Assembly (NCBI GenBank): GCA_020002185.1
Contig: JAHLWY010000257.1
Location: 99,876-163,875 of the forward strand
From: Paraescarpia echinospica
Taxonomy: Eukaryota > Annelida > Polychaeta > Sabellida > Siboglinidae
Length of the DNA: 64,000 bases
Direction: 5' to 3'
The notes beneath the pieces were generated by a model. It was not told the DNA's origin, did no database searches, and saw only the letters and a program-made list of their open reading frames with translations. Shown here one piece after another: positions 22,550 to 34,146 of the stretch. Within the stretch, counting starts at the first letter, position 1. Every line of letters starts with the position of its first letter. The position numbers were made by a program, and so were the translations under genes.

Positions 22550-23902
22550 GGCGCACACTAAAAGGCGGACCAAGTACGGGCGGACCGGGAGGACCGGGCG
22601 GAACGGGCGGACCGGGTTGGACCACATTCACAAGGAATCGCACGATATCTGTTCCGTCTTTACATGCGTTGTTGCTCTCTTTTGCGAGTACATTCTGTAA
22701 GCATTGGGATGTTTCTTATTATTTTAGCAGTTGTAAGTTTATCATCAGTGGTGTAATTTTTCATTTTTTAGAAAATAAAAAGAACGATAAACATTTGTAA
22801 AGTGAGGTCCCACGCAGAGTCTTTTGATTTAAAACAGTTCATGTAGCCACTTGGCTAACTGTACATGTTTTTTCACGGGTAACACCATTATATTGCAAGA
22901 TGATGAATTTTGATTCTTCGTCAGTCTTTTGATTATGTTTGATCTAAAGTATATTTGGGGTTTACTTGGTTTGAACACAATTGGATTGTCACGGTCACAC
23001 ATTTGTCAGTGACTGTGTGAGTAGTTCATAGGATTTAAATGTTCATATCAGCTTTGGCAAACTGGAATTTTGTTATGAAACAACAACAATAATCATTGTT
23101 GAAATTTGGAGGCTTTGCTAGTTAATTCTCTTTTGAAGAAGTACCATATGTATTTGGTTTGAGGTCAATTGGTATGTTAGTGCGAGCATTTCATTCCATG
23201 TAAATGTTGAAGAAATACTCTTAGTAGGAAAATGAAAATCCGTTGAACCAATACTGCCTCAGGAACTGTGGACATGTTAGCAAAGACTAGGTATGTATGT
23301 GATCAGCTCTCGCAAACCCAGTCTAAATTTAATTTCTATAGGCCTACTGCCTTGTTTTGTGCACAATTATACAACTAATATAAATAATGTTTTATTAGTA
23401 TATATTTTTTTATAAATCTTAACATTTGACTTTGTATAATATTTATTCATGTATGGACAACCGTAGCGCGCCCATATGTACATGCTATTTGTAACAATTG
23501 AGACTGAAATAAAAAAAATTATTTGCATGAATACATTTATGAGTTAGTTCCTTTGCAATATGCTAACCTTCATACCTCAACTTTTATAACTTCTTTTTGA
23601 ATGTACTAATTGATTGTAGCTAATATTGAAATTATTGATGCAGAAAAATGTCTACCTATTAATTGCTGAAAAAAATAGTCAAATGTAACGTGTAATATAA
23701 ATAAACTATAATAGTAAACCAGCTGTCTTAACACAAGCAAGCATGCAAATTAAACCATCAGTGTTTACAAACGAACACACAAAAGCGCCTACAACAGGCA
23801 ACAGCAACAGCGCATAAAAAACGGAGCGCAGCGATCGTGCGAATCCTTGTGAATGTGGTCCGCCCAGTCCACCCGTTCTTGGTCCGCCTTTTAGTGAGCG
23901 CC
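22550..23902. mobile_element. Candidate TIR element, about 1.35 kb, non-autonomous
   Basis: Left end (22550-22571) GGCGCACACTAAAAGGCGGA and the reverse complement of the right end (23881-23902) agree at 21 of 22 bases, and weaker inverted similarity continues inward (CACATTCACAAGGA.TCGCACGAT) for about 100 bp. GAAAAGGTGG occurs at both borders (22542-22551 and 23908-23917), a possible target duplication, although its edges do not meet the inverted repeat cleanly. The interior has no transposase frame. It separates parts B and C of the composite repeat block. Confidence 0.6.
22572..22620. repeat. GGGCGGACC-type short tandem repeat
   Basis: About five degenerate 9-10 bp units (GGGCGGACCG, GGAGGACCG, GGGCGGAAC) just inside the left terminal repeat of the 22550-23902 element. 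Confidence 0.7.
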
Positions 23903-23907
23903 CCATC

Positions 23908-24100
23908 GAAAAGGTGGTACAGAAGAAGATTAAGCCTCCTGAGAGAGATTGTGGGACCTGCAGCTTCTCCAAGACAGGAACCAGGCGTGAATTAGAGGTA
24001 TGTGGCTTTAACCACGGCGTGTGGTTATATAGTTTTGGCTATGTATTAGTGAGCTCCGATCGGGCAAAATCACATAACGGGTGACGTTTCACCAACACGA
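23908..24100 (+). repeat. Composite repeat block, part C copy 1, with a short exon-like frame
   Basis: Matches 56870-57099. It contains the end of a candidate exon (KPPERDCGTCSFSKTGTRRE..) terminated by a donor GAG|GTATGT at 23997/23998. The upstream part, including the ATG seen in copy 2, is replaced by the TIR element at 22550-23902. Frame and donor position are kept between the copies. Confidence 0.6.
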
Positions 24101-24103
24101 ATA

Positions 24104-25353
24104 GCACTCGCCAGCATTGAGGCGTAGCGCTAAATATAGTACATGAGTCATAAGGCGTGGTGCTTTTGTGTGTGCGCGAACAAAAACCTGAAATACGGGC
24201 AAACATTGACGTTTCGGCGTTGTTTACATGTTGGATCATTGGTGATAAACGCTATTGTATTGATGTATTCTAGGTCGCCAGTATAACACTGATTATAACA
24301 CAGTTATTGGACTAGCAACAATGATTCAAGATAGGTTCATTGACAGCACCCGTGGGGTGTTTATTTCTCCCCATTCCATAAACTTAGTTAAACTTATAGT
24401 TATAGTAAAATAGGCACACCTCACGACACAACTTGTACCTTTTTAGTTGCAGTTGGTCCAAGGGAAGGCTTTACCAACTTACAACCAATGCCGGGCTCCG
24501 GAAGCGTAGGAAAAATTTATTGACCTTACTGCAGCTAGGGATGTCAATTAAAATTTCAGACTGCATATCCATTGTTTTATAGTTGCACGTCCTAAATTCG
24601 TGCACCGTCCAATTCGGTATCCCCTTGGACGTTGTCTCGTTTCACTGCTTCGGTGAAAGAGTATGTTAACTGGCAGCTACAGTCTTAATAAACCTGGTTG
24701 GTGTGCCATCATTCAGTGCAAGTTTTAGATTTCAGAACAAATTACAATACATCGTTGCAACGGAATTTCGCGGCGAAACGATAGCACACGAATAAAATCG
24801 CCCGAGAAAAGTGAGGCTGCAGCGTCAATGGGCGATTATTACAAGTCGTTAAAATTGCAAATAAATATGTATTATTCCAGAAATGTTCCGTTTGTTGACA
24901 TCCTTACCACTACTCTATTAATGAGCTAATTTGTTAAACTACGTCTATTATGTATTGTATTGATGTAATGGCCTATTTGGTTTTATTTAGTATGGTATAT
25001 GTTGCTATCGAATAAATATTGTCATAGGGGTTATAAAAGTTACTGTTGGCAACAGCAATTATGGTGAACTTTCAATAATGTAACTGGTTGGTATTGATAG
25101 CCTTATTATGTATACTTAATTCACAATTATAAATAATACCAGAACTATTGCACCTTCCAACTGAATACGAACAACGTTTATTTTTGTTAATGTTAATTAT
25201 TTCACAATTAAGCCACATTTAAAAAAATAGTTTATACTCGATCGATGACGGAACTAAATAATTAGTAATTTAGAATATTGATTCTTCACACGAACGTTTA
25301 CTCAGATTTGTGTAAAAACAACATATATTAATGTAATTTAAGAGAGTAAGCCT

Positions 25354-25385
<32 letters not shown>

Positions 25386-25408
25386 ACACACACACACACA
25401 AACACGCA

Positions 25409-25440
<32 letters not shown>

Positions 25441-26209
25441 CACACATTCTGTCACAATAATAATAATAAACTGCTAATTGTATAATACGGTGCATCCGGA
25501 TAAAAAAAACCTGTCCATATTAAAATACATCATTGGTAAAACATAATCACTGTCATAACAATTTTAGAATGAATAAAAATAAAATATGTAATATAAAATA
25601 TATCTTTGTAAAAAAATAACTTACGCTATGTGAAATAAACTATCGGACAAGTAAGTACACAATAGCTGTACTGACTAAAGTCCATTTTTGTTTATGCAGC
25701 GCCATATCCATTAATGTTCATAAAACTAATGCCGTAATCAAACTAACAGATAACAAACACAATTTTGTAATTAGTAACTACTTTAAAATAAATAATACAA
25801 ATACATAATTAAAAAGCAAAAACATCACGTCAGTGAGTGACAGGATGTATTACATAAGTATCAGGCATAATTATTGAAAATACAAATTGCTGGTCATATC
25901 ATTGTTGCAAACATAACCAAACAAGACGACCACCTTTCTGCCAGTTTAAAACAAACTTCACTCGAAGGAAGGCCGCGATATTGCAGCCACTGTATTAACT
26001 ATGTATTCGAGTATCTTTCTATATTTGCAGGATACAGTTCCGCCACAGGGATGTCATTTTCTAATAGGTTATTTTCTGGAAAAGGCGCGATCCCGCTATT
26101 TTTACTGTTGTATTTGTTTGCCCGTGCATTCGGCTTTGCGGCGCGCGTGCTAAAAATAGAAAGAAGTCATGCAGAAGTGACGCGTTACTGCCTCAATGCT
26201 GGCGAGTGC
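24104..26209. mobile_element. TIR DNA transposon, 2.1 kb, perfect 20-bp inverted ends, 4-bp AATA target duplication
   Basis: The left end is GCACTCGCCAGCATTGAGGC (24104-24123) and the right end (26190-26209) is its exact reverse complement. AATA flanks it on both sides (24100-24103 and 26210-26213). The duplicated block at 57060-57120 keeps the unoccupied site, with a single AATA at 57096-57099 and matching flanks on both sides. That proves a clean insertion into copy 1. No transposase frame is visible, so it is non-autonomous. A 4-bp duplication that is not TTAA would fit groups such as Chapaev or Sola, but the superfamily is not determined. Confidence 0.88.
25352..25446. repeat. (CA)n / (CACG)n microsatellite
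   Basis: CA repeat with an ACGC run, inside the 2.1-kb TIR element. Confidence 0.9.
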
Positions 26210-26213
26210 AATA

Positions 26214-26600
26214 AGGACGCGACCAGGTTTAGTGCACACGATTTTATTATTTTATTGGATGTGGGTCAATTTTCAGTGTTTGAAATTTGGGGACATGTTG
26301 CTTCAGTGCACAATATGTTGTCAACAACCGTTGTTTATTCATGTAGACCCCACAAGAGAGAGGGGCAGGTTTTAATGTACATGATTTGGGGGTCATATGG
26401 GTTTCAAATTAATGTGTGTTTCCTAATTCCTCCGGCCAGCACCAGTTATCAGTAATGTTCACGCCATTTCTTTTGGAAGAACCCGTGCACGTACTTAAGC
26501 GCGCTGCACGCACGCACGGACGTACGAACACACGTTCAAAAACATATTTATTTGAAAATGTTATGTAATAAGACACTACAGTTGTCTAACAGCGTGTTTG
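26214..26600. repeat. Composite repeat block, part D copy 1
   Basis: Matches 57100-57480: shared TTTAGTGCACACGATTTTAT, GTGTTTGAAATTTGGGG, TCCGGCCAGCACCAGTTATC and AACAGCGTGTTTGTTTG. Both copies run into simple repeats, (TTTG)n plus (GT)n here and GT/GA-rich DNA in the other copy. Confidence 0.8.
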
Positions 26601-26618
26601 TTTGTTTGTTTGTTTGTT

Positions 26619-26713
<95 letters not shown>

Positions 26714-26724
26714 GTTGCGTGTTG
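26596..26724. repeat. (TTTG)n followed by (GT)n microsatellite
   Basis: Several TTTG units then about 90 bases of pure GT. Long open frames here are artefacts of the repeat. Confidence 0.93.
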
Positions 26725-26844
26725 TTTGTGTGTTAAGATGTGTCATGGAAAGGGTTAATATGTTTCTTTTTTGAAAGTGAATTGGTCCAGTGTCCAGTTT
26801 GAAAAAGATCAATAATAATGTTATAGATCAATACTAATGTTATA

Positions 26845-28240
26845 TACCTATTTCTGACCTCAGCTTTATTTCCAAAATACTAGAAACGGTTGTAGCAAGT
26901 CGTCTAAGGTCTCATATTAGCACACATATCTTAATTAATATGTCACAATCAGCATATAGACAGTTTCATTCAACAGAGACTGCCCTCTTAACGGTTCATA
27001 ATGACATTAACTTGAACATTAATAATGGTTCTCAATGAACGCTTATTAACATGGTACGGCATATCTGGCACAGCGCTAAGCTGGTTTTCTTCATATCTAA
27101 CTGATAGATACCAATAACTTATATTTTCAGCTGCACAGCCAACTTTATTTGGTGTTCCCCGGGGTTCTGTTCTTGGACCTTTGCTTTTTACGCTTTACAC
27201 CACGCCACTAAGCTATGTTATACAAAGACATAACTTTGATCATCATATTTTTGCTGATGATACTCAGATCTACATTTCGCTGGCTACCCCGGATACAAAT
27301 CGCTCCCTTAGCCAACTTAGTGATTGCCTTCAAGATATCTTCCACTGGATGACTGACAGCAAATTGAAATTAAATGCAAATAAAACTGAATTGATCATTA
27401 TTGGTACCCCAATGCAGCGTAGTAAACTTGATGGTTTTTTCCCTACGCGTATTTTGAATCAGCATATCACGCCTGCAACCTCGGTGCGGAATCTAGGAGT
27501 GATCTTTGATAGTAACTTCAATTTCTGACAACACATATCTCAAACATGTCGCTGCTGTTTTTATCATATTCGTGATCTTCGCCGTATTCGCCGGTATGTG
27601 TCATTTTCTGTTGCTAAGACTATTGCAACATCGGTTGTTAGTTGTAGACTTGACTATTGCAATTCCCTCCTTTATAATATCGCTAAAAAGGATATCACAA
27701 AACATTAGCGTGTCCAAAATCGTCTTGCAAGTGTAGTTACAAGATCTCCTCGTTTTTCTCGATCTGTGCCACTTTTGAAGTCTTTGCATTGGCTTCCTGT
27801 ACGATATCGTATAATATTTAAGATCTGTACCATTACATACCAGGCACTGTCCAGTAAGCAACCATCTTATTTGCATTCACTGCTTATTCCTGTAAGAAAA
27901 CCTATCCAGCTTCCATCATCTAGTTCTGACCTAATTGTTGTTCCTAGAGTCAACACTAACATTGGAACTAGGGCTTTTTCTGTTGCTGCACCAACTCTTT
28001 GGAATATGCTCCCTCTTAGTATTAGATCAGTTGAACATATTACAACATTCCGTCGTCATTTAAAACTTATCTTTACAACCTTGCTTATCCACCAAAGCTC
28101 CCTAGCGCCTTGACCCATCTGTTGGCAACTGGAATATTGCTTATGGATTTTGAGATTAACCAATCCTTTTGTTTTGATGCGCCTCTGAGCTTGGTTTCCA
28201 AGGATTTAGGCGCAAAAGAATTTATCTTATTATTATTAAT
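26845..28240 (+). mobile_element. L2/CR1-type non-LTR retrotransposon, 5' truncated, with 3' tail
   Basis: RT fragments in several frames: SFISKILETVVASRL-like start, [41 protein letters not shown] (the catalytic FADD), [37 protein letters not shown] and FSVAAPTLWNMLPLSIRSVE near the C-terminus. The 3' end holds GCGCCTCTGAGCTTGG and GGCGCAAAAGAATTTAT followed by TTATTATTATTAA, the usual L2/CR1 tail form. The insertion splits parts D and E of the composite repeat block, which are adjacent in the 57-kb copy. Frameshifts at about 27060 and 27525 make it inactive. Confidence 0.82.
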
Positions 28241-28249
28241 GTGATTGAC

Positions 28250-28345
28250 AAATTATACCATCTCATAGTGCATAATGTTAGTAATTTCCTTGCAATAAAA
28301 TATATTCTTGGTATATTGCTTTGAACAAAATATAATAACACAGTT
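28250..28345. repeat. Composite repeat block, part E copy 1
   Basis: Matches 57838-57935 with the shared phrases TCATAGTGCATAATGTTAGT and AAATATATTCTTGGTATATT. Confidence 0.75.
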
Positions 28346-28706
28346 TGAACATAGATTGCTGTACCTGCGTAGCGTTGCTTAGTTAATAATACCTGCTATG
28401 ATGTGGCTTATAGTTCAGCTTGTCGATTTAATGGAATGTGTTTTTAATTATATATATATATAATTTGTTGGTAATGACGTACTTTGTTACATAAAACGAA
28501 ACACTACCTGATACAACACGAATAGTGTTTACTATCAACAGTTGAGAGATATATTCTTTATAATAATATGACTTCGCAGTCAGGCATGTCGTACGGCTTC
28601 GGTGTAAAATGTTCTTTACTATAACCACGTTGGAGGTACAGTTACGTAAATGTAACAAGAGTACTAGTGCATTCCAAATAAGTGTACATGTCAGAATAGC
28701 AGTATA

Positions 28707-28866
28707 GGGTGGACATGCCTCGGGATTGTAATAAGAGCATAGGTCGGAATAACATAGTACAGGGTGGAAATTTCTCAAAATTATAATAAGAGGATAGGAC
28801 GGAATAAGAGTATAGGGCGGACATTTCTTGGAATTATAATAAAAACACACCTTGAAATAATAGTAT
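28707..28866. repeat. Minisatellite, about 54-bp unit, three copies
   Basis: Three units starting GGGTGGACAT, GGGTGGAAAT and GGGCGGACAT, each followed by an A/T-rich part with ATTATAATAAGAG-like words. The minus-strand open frame is a by-product. Confidence 0.6.
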
Positions 28867-29129
28867 AAGCCAGTAATAAGGCAGAATTAAGTTGCAATGT
28901 GTGTATTTAAAATTGTAATTGGTGTCTTTTTGAATAGAATATGCAACAACATAAGTACATGCAAACAGGAGTTGCCTACATCAAACAAACAATATTAATA
29001 CTGCATATTAAATCAAACATCGAAACAAAACTCCAAACGTAAAACTCCATTTAGTTTGTCTGAGTGATTAGTAGTTTAACACTAGCTGCTAGGTCTGTTG
29101 AAAACAGCAAACAAACTATATCTGTAATT

Positions 29130-29640
29130 GTTAGTAGTAGTAAAAGCTTTATTTAATGATGGTGACCATGTCACGTTATATCGTGATTTTCAATGGGCCA
29201 TCTCACACTACATTATTACATCAACATTTACACAGCTTTTATAAAATATACAATTCGCAACAATAAAAATATAAATAATATAGTAAATTAAATAAATAAA
29301 AATAAATTAAATAATAAATTATTAATATTACACTACAAATAAAACAACATCATGAATACATTTACCAATTCTAGAAAGATTAAAGTCAATAATAATAGTC
29401 AATAAGATCAAGATGAATGAATTAAAACAATTCATAATTTAAAATAAATACTAATTCAGGCATATCAATTGAAAAGTGCAAACAATCCTTCTTGAGAAAT
29501 TTTAAAAAGACTGTTTTAAAGGTATCTACACTATTGGCATTCTGTATAGATTCCGGGATAGTTAGTATGGCATTAATAGAAACAATGCAAAATTCTGCGG
29601 GATACTCTTTAAGATAATGTAGTTAATTCCGCCAAACCTG
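29130..29640 (-). mobile_element. Possible 3' end of a LINE or SINE (reverse orientation)
   Basis: The minus strand ends in AAATAAAGCTTTTACTACTA, a form often seen at retrotransposon 3' tails with a simple-repeat end. Upstream on that strand is an A/T-rich, poly-A-like stretch (29265-29340). No RT motif could be read, so the class is uncertain. Confidence 0.35.
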
Positions 29641-30082
29641 CCATGTAGCTCTGCCGCGTAGCATCAAGGTCACTACTGTAGTAAGGGTTGTCTGGTGACG
29701 TCGCGCCTTGTGAATTGGTCGCATCGCAAATTTGCCCGCGAAACGTCGTTAATCATGCTTTATCGCCCAGTCCTAGACTGCGAGATTCGCAATTTCCTAC
29801 TTCCTGACCACAATACGATGCCAATAAAACATAACAAACCTTTATATTTAGCACACAGTTTCCATAAGTGCTTCTTTTGTGCATACGTGTATTTTTTCTA
29901 TTTCTTAGTGAAAAGATTGTTATCTGCCATGATTGGCGTGGCGACCGGCGTAAACAGCATCGATGTAAGAACGAAGAGCACTACGCGTTCGGATTCGTCG
30001 ATTCGCCGGCAAGAATAATGTTTATATATACACATTTCACAGAATATTGTATCGGTGATGCAAATAAATACATGTAGAGCCT

Positions 30083-30231
30083 AATAAAAACCGTATAAGG
30101 TGGTACTAACAACAGTAAATAACCGTAGACCCAAATAAAAAACAGGGTGGAACTGCCAACATTAAATAAACGTACGGACCCGAATAAGAACGTATAGGCT
30201 GGCATTTTTTGTCCAAATAAATAGCCGTACA
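30083..30231. repeat. Minisatellite, about 49-bp unit, three copies
   Basis: Units share AATAAAAAC..., GGTGG.ACT.CCAACA and AAATAA.CGTA..GACCC words. Its composition recalls the 28707-28866 repeat. Confidence 0.5.
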
Positions 30232-30435
30232 TATACGCTTATTTGGAATGCAATAGCTGCAGTAGGATTGGCTGTGGTATCCACTTGATAATTTGTTAGC
30301 TAATAAAGGCGACATGATCACCTGCTTGTAATGTGTGACAACATATGAGCCACGTCGATTCTGTTACGGACTTTGAAAGTTGTGTTTAGTACTCATACGT
30401 CGAATAATAGGAAATTGCTGGTAGGTCCAATGTTG

Positions 30436-30490
30436 CAACTCTCTCTCTCTCCTTTCTCTCTCTCTCTCTCTCCCTCCCTCCCTCCTCTCT
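30436..30490. repeat. (CT)n / (CCCT)n microsatellite
   Basis: CTCTCT run followed by CCCTCCCTCC. Confidence 0.9.
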
Positions 30491-30499
30491 TATCCACAC

Positions 30500-31425
30500 C
30501 GCGGACTCAAAATAATTCTGCTGAATTAAATTGGAGATACTAAGGGGTGCAGTTGGAGTTTCTTTGATTTCTCAACAGGGTGCAGTTGTATGTTTGAGGG
30601 GGGTGCAGTTGGACGTCAGAAGGCCGGCTACATTTGGAGGTCTCGAGGAGGGGGTGCGTTTGGAGTTTTTTTGGGAGCCTGCACTCGCAGACTGAACAGT
30701 GATCGCTCCGATGAACCGCGCAACGGTATTAATTTATGAAAGTATCGAGTCCTTATGACTGCTGCAATGGAACACCATCTCGACGTCTCTTGGAAGCATT
30801 CAGCTATGCTGCAATAAATGCGCAAAAACTATTCGTACACAAATATCCTTCACTGTGTCATCATGTATCATCCATATAGCTGAGTGAACTGGAGCAACGT
30901 GGAGTGAATAACATTCCACAATCTTCGAAATGGCAGCACGACTTTTCGACCCTGGCTTCTTAAGAATCCGCTACACCACTTAGATTGCATATGTGTCAAA
31001 AAACTAAAGCTTCAAGTGGCGTGATAAGTATATATTCACTCATTGGGTCACTTCCACGTCCTGGTGTTGAGCAGCACGATTTGCTGTGATGTATCTCTAT
31101 ACATATGTTGGACTCCTTGGTGTAAAATAGTATTCTAGGTTTATATGACGCAGCATCTCACCACCGGATTATTGCATTGATTGCATCTGCGGAAACGTTA
31201 CGAACTAATGATGATGATTGAGGGTCGATTATCTTTAAAGATAAGTGAGTGTAAGTTGTCATGCTGAGCTCGTTCTTAATTAGCTTATTCTATTACAAGA
31301 GTATTTCAGCTAAGTGTTTACCACAGGAGATATCAGTTCAATGCTAGTATCTGTTACTAAATTTGAGGGTTTGAAGGAGTTGAATCAGATCATTTATGTC
31401 AGTTGTTTCTTACTCCTGAAATGAT
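30500..31425. other. Non-coding stretch
   Basis: It contains three to four GGGTGCAGTTGGA-type phrases (30545-30660) that look like a short degenerate tandem repeat. No gene recognised. Confidence 0.4.
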
Positions 31426-31427
31426 AT

Positions 31428-32885
31428 CAAGGAAAATCAAGACGATGGAAAAAACAAATCACCTGGAGTTGACGGGATACCACCGAAACTCCTTAAGGAA
31501 ATTGTACAACAAATCAGTACACCACTTGCTATATTCTTTTCCTTCTCACTTAAAGAGGGAATCGTTCCATTAGAATGGAAAGAAGCAAACAATATGGCAT
31601 GATTTCAATAGGGATCGAGGAGCAAGACAAAGAATTACAGACCAGCTAGTTTAACATCAGTTTTATGCAAATTACTGGAAACGTTTATAAGAGACCATAT
31701 GGTGGAATTCCTTGTAAAACACAAATTAATAAATTAATATCTGCATGGGTTCTTAAAGGCTAAGTCTTGTCTAACCAATCGCTTAAGTTTTTTGGAAGAA
31801 ATTACAAATTGGGTAAACGATGGGTCACCAGTGGAGGTTGTCTGCTTAGATTTCAAAAATAATTTGAGTGCCACGTCAAAGATTGTTGCTTAAACTTAAA
31901 ACACATGGTATAGAGGACGGTGTGATCAGCTGGATAGAAACACGGTTGACAGACAGAAGACAGAGAGTAATAGTAGAGGGGGAGATTTCAAACTGGAAAC
32001 TAGTATTGAGTGGAGTGCTACAGGGAGTCAGTGTTGGGACCTATATTATTCTTGATATATATAAATGATTGGATGATGATATATCAAGCAAAGTACTGAA
32101 ATTCGCAGATGATACAAAAGTGTTCAGAAAAGTTAAAACAGATGCAGATAAACACACTTTACAATATGATCTAGCCAAATTAGCCAAATGGTCTGAAAAT
32201 GGCAAATGTTATTCAATTTGGGGAAATATAAATTTATGCATTCACATAGGACATGGAAATGTGGAAAAAGTATACGTAAAGGGATATATCATATTAGGTA
32301 AAGCAGTAAAGGAAAAGGATGTAGGAGTGACGGTTTGTACTGACACGAAAGTTTCAGAGCAATGTGGAATTGCTGCTTCAAAGGGTAACCAAATACTAGG
32401 ATTAGAAGAAATATCACATATCAAAACAAACAGCTTCTTGTACCACTGTACAAAGCAGTAGTTATACCTCATTTGGAATATTGCATGCAAGCATGGAGGG
32501 CATATCGTAAGAAAGACATATATATGCTAGAAAGAGTGCAACGAAGAGCAACTAAGGTGATTCCTGAACTGAAAGATCTCCGTTACGAAAGACGCCTATT
32601 ATAATGCAAGTTAATAACATTAGAGACTAGGAGACTAAGAGGAGACCAAATAACAGTTTTTCTAAATATTGAATGGTTATGAAGATATTGATAGAAATAT
32701 TGTTTTCAAACTTAAACAAGGCGGTAGAACCAGAGGGCACAATGGGGCATTAGTCAAAGAACAGTATTGGTTAGATGTGAGAAAATACTCATTCTCTCAG
32801 AGGACAATAAATGACAGGAACAAATTATCTGATGATTGTGTTAATGTTAGCAGCGAATATGTTCAAAAATAAAATTGACAGATAT
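31428..32885 (+). mobile_element. CR1-type non-LTR retrotransposon, RT part, inactive
   Basis: Frames in order show SPGVDGIPPKLLKEIVQQIS, NYRPASLTSVLCKLLE, GIEDGVISWIETRLTDRRQR, a damaged form of the usual PQGSVLGP block (LSGVLQGVSVGTYIIL), VLKFADDTKVFRKVKTDADK with the catalytic FADD, and SEQCGIAASKGNQILGL. The C-terminal part follows near 32590-32870 (RRLRGDQI, FSQRTINDRNKLSDDCVN). Several stops and shifts. 5' truncated; the endonuclease is absent. The order is that of a CR1/L2-like family common in marine animals. Confidence 0.82.
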
Positions 32886-33480
32886 CTGAGGAGGGGGGTC
32901 TATACGTAGTTGGAAAATTGTTGGACTCTCGATAAGCCAGGGGCTTCCTTTTCGGCACGCCGTCTGGAGCTTGTTGCTCTGGACGGCAATACTGTTAAAT
33001 CTTTTTAAAGTATAACTTAAACCCGTTGCGTGGGATGCGTTTGTCCGTTCATGCATATTTCAGCTGGAGCTTCAGCTGCTGTCGGACGTGACAACGGGAG
33101 ACGAAAGTAATATGTAAGTCCATCTCGAGTGGCAGATGTGTCTGCATGAAATTGTGGCAGTGAAAAAGCTGACTCATTTCCGGTTAGGAGCGCCCCCTGG
33201 GGGTTATTGGATTACTTAATCCGTTGAGGTAATATCCCTTAATTGTCGTCCATCCCCCTAGCGAGTGTTGGGAACATTAGTGCGTGCGTGTAAGGGAGGG
33301 AGGGTGGTGGGCGGCTAATGACTAACTCTTATTTTAGTGCATGCGTGCGTCTATTTTGTGTGCGTGTGTTATTGCATGTATGTATGTGTAAGGGTCATCT
33401 ATCTTTGTGTGTGTTTTATCGTGCGCATGCGCGTATGAAAAGACGAACAAAACACGGTAGTATACGCGTGTACCTGTATT
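32886..33480. other. Non-coding stretch between retrotransposon and Polinton
   Basis: No gene recognised. GT-rich words (TGCGTGCGTG, TGTATGTATGTG) occur at 33280-33430. Confidence 0.4.
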
Positions 33481-33703
33481 TTATTGACTAAAGATACAAG
33501 CGAATAATGATTACGACTTGCGGGTTTTTACAACCTCGCCAGCGGTCGTGAGCTTACGAGTCACTACGACCACACCATTGGCTCGTGCATGCATGATACG
33601 ACTTAGGGGTGACTTAACTCCTCTCCATTGGTCAGAGCTTACGGATATCTGACCACATGGGCTCGATCAATGATAATGTCGAAAGAGGGTACTACAATGT
33701 ACC

Positions 33704-34140
33704 TTATCTCAATTGTTTAATCCAATCAAACGCACGGCAATCGTTTCTCAACAAATCAGTGCCAAAACCATTCGACGAAAAGCCGTGACAGTGAACCATG
33801 AGATAAGCAACACAATATTGTCCGCAAACGTTAGACAGAGGAATATGCAGTCTCTTGGAATTATGAGTCCATTCAACGCAATGTTTATTAATGAAGGTGC
33901 GAACTCGACGTGTTGTGGTGGCAGGCCGTACGAACATAAGTATTCGCCGTGTCCATTGCCATCCAGGTACAGAGCTATCCAATGATCACCCGGTTTCTTG
34001 CCGTTGTGCCTTTTGTACACGAAGGCACTCAGGAAACCGTCTATCATCATCATGTGTAGTTTGTCTTTGGGCACGATATCTCAAACAATCGACTCAGTCT
34101 GCGGATCCATAGCGATAGACGAGCAATCTGCTGGGTTTCC
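33704..34140 (-). pseudogene. Adenain-like cysteine protease of the Polinton (frameshifted)
   Basis: Two overlapping frames carry the two halves. The first has DHWIALYLDGNGHGEYLCSY with the catalytic His. The second has NVCGQYCVAYLMV with the catalytic Cys region, ending DWIKQ before the stop at 33704. In adenoviruses and Polintons this protease matures virion proteins. The frame changes between His and Cys blocks, and a TGA near 34083 interrupts the N-terminal part, so the gene is dead. Confidence 0.8.
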
Positions 34141-34146
34141 ATTTCT

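Noticed and set aside
25874..26455. 193-codon plus-strand frame
   Set aside because: It crosses the right end of the 2.1-kb TIR element, its target duplication and part D of the repeat block, and matches no family; open by chance.
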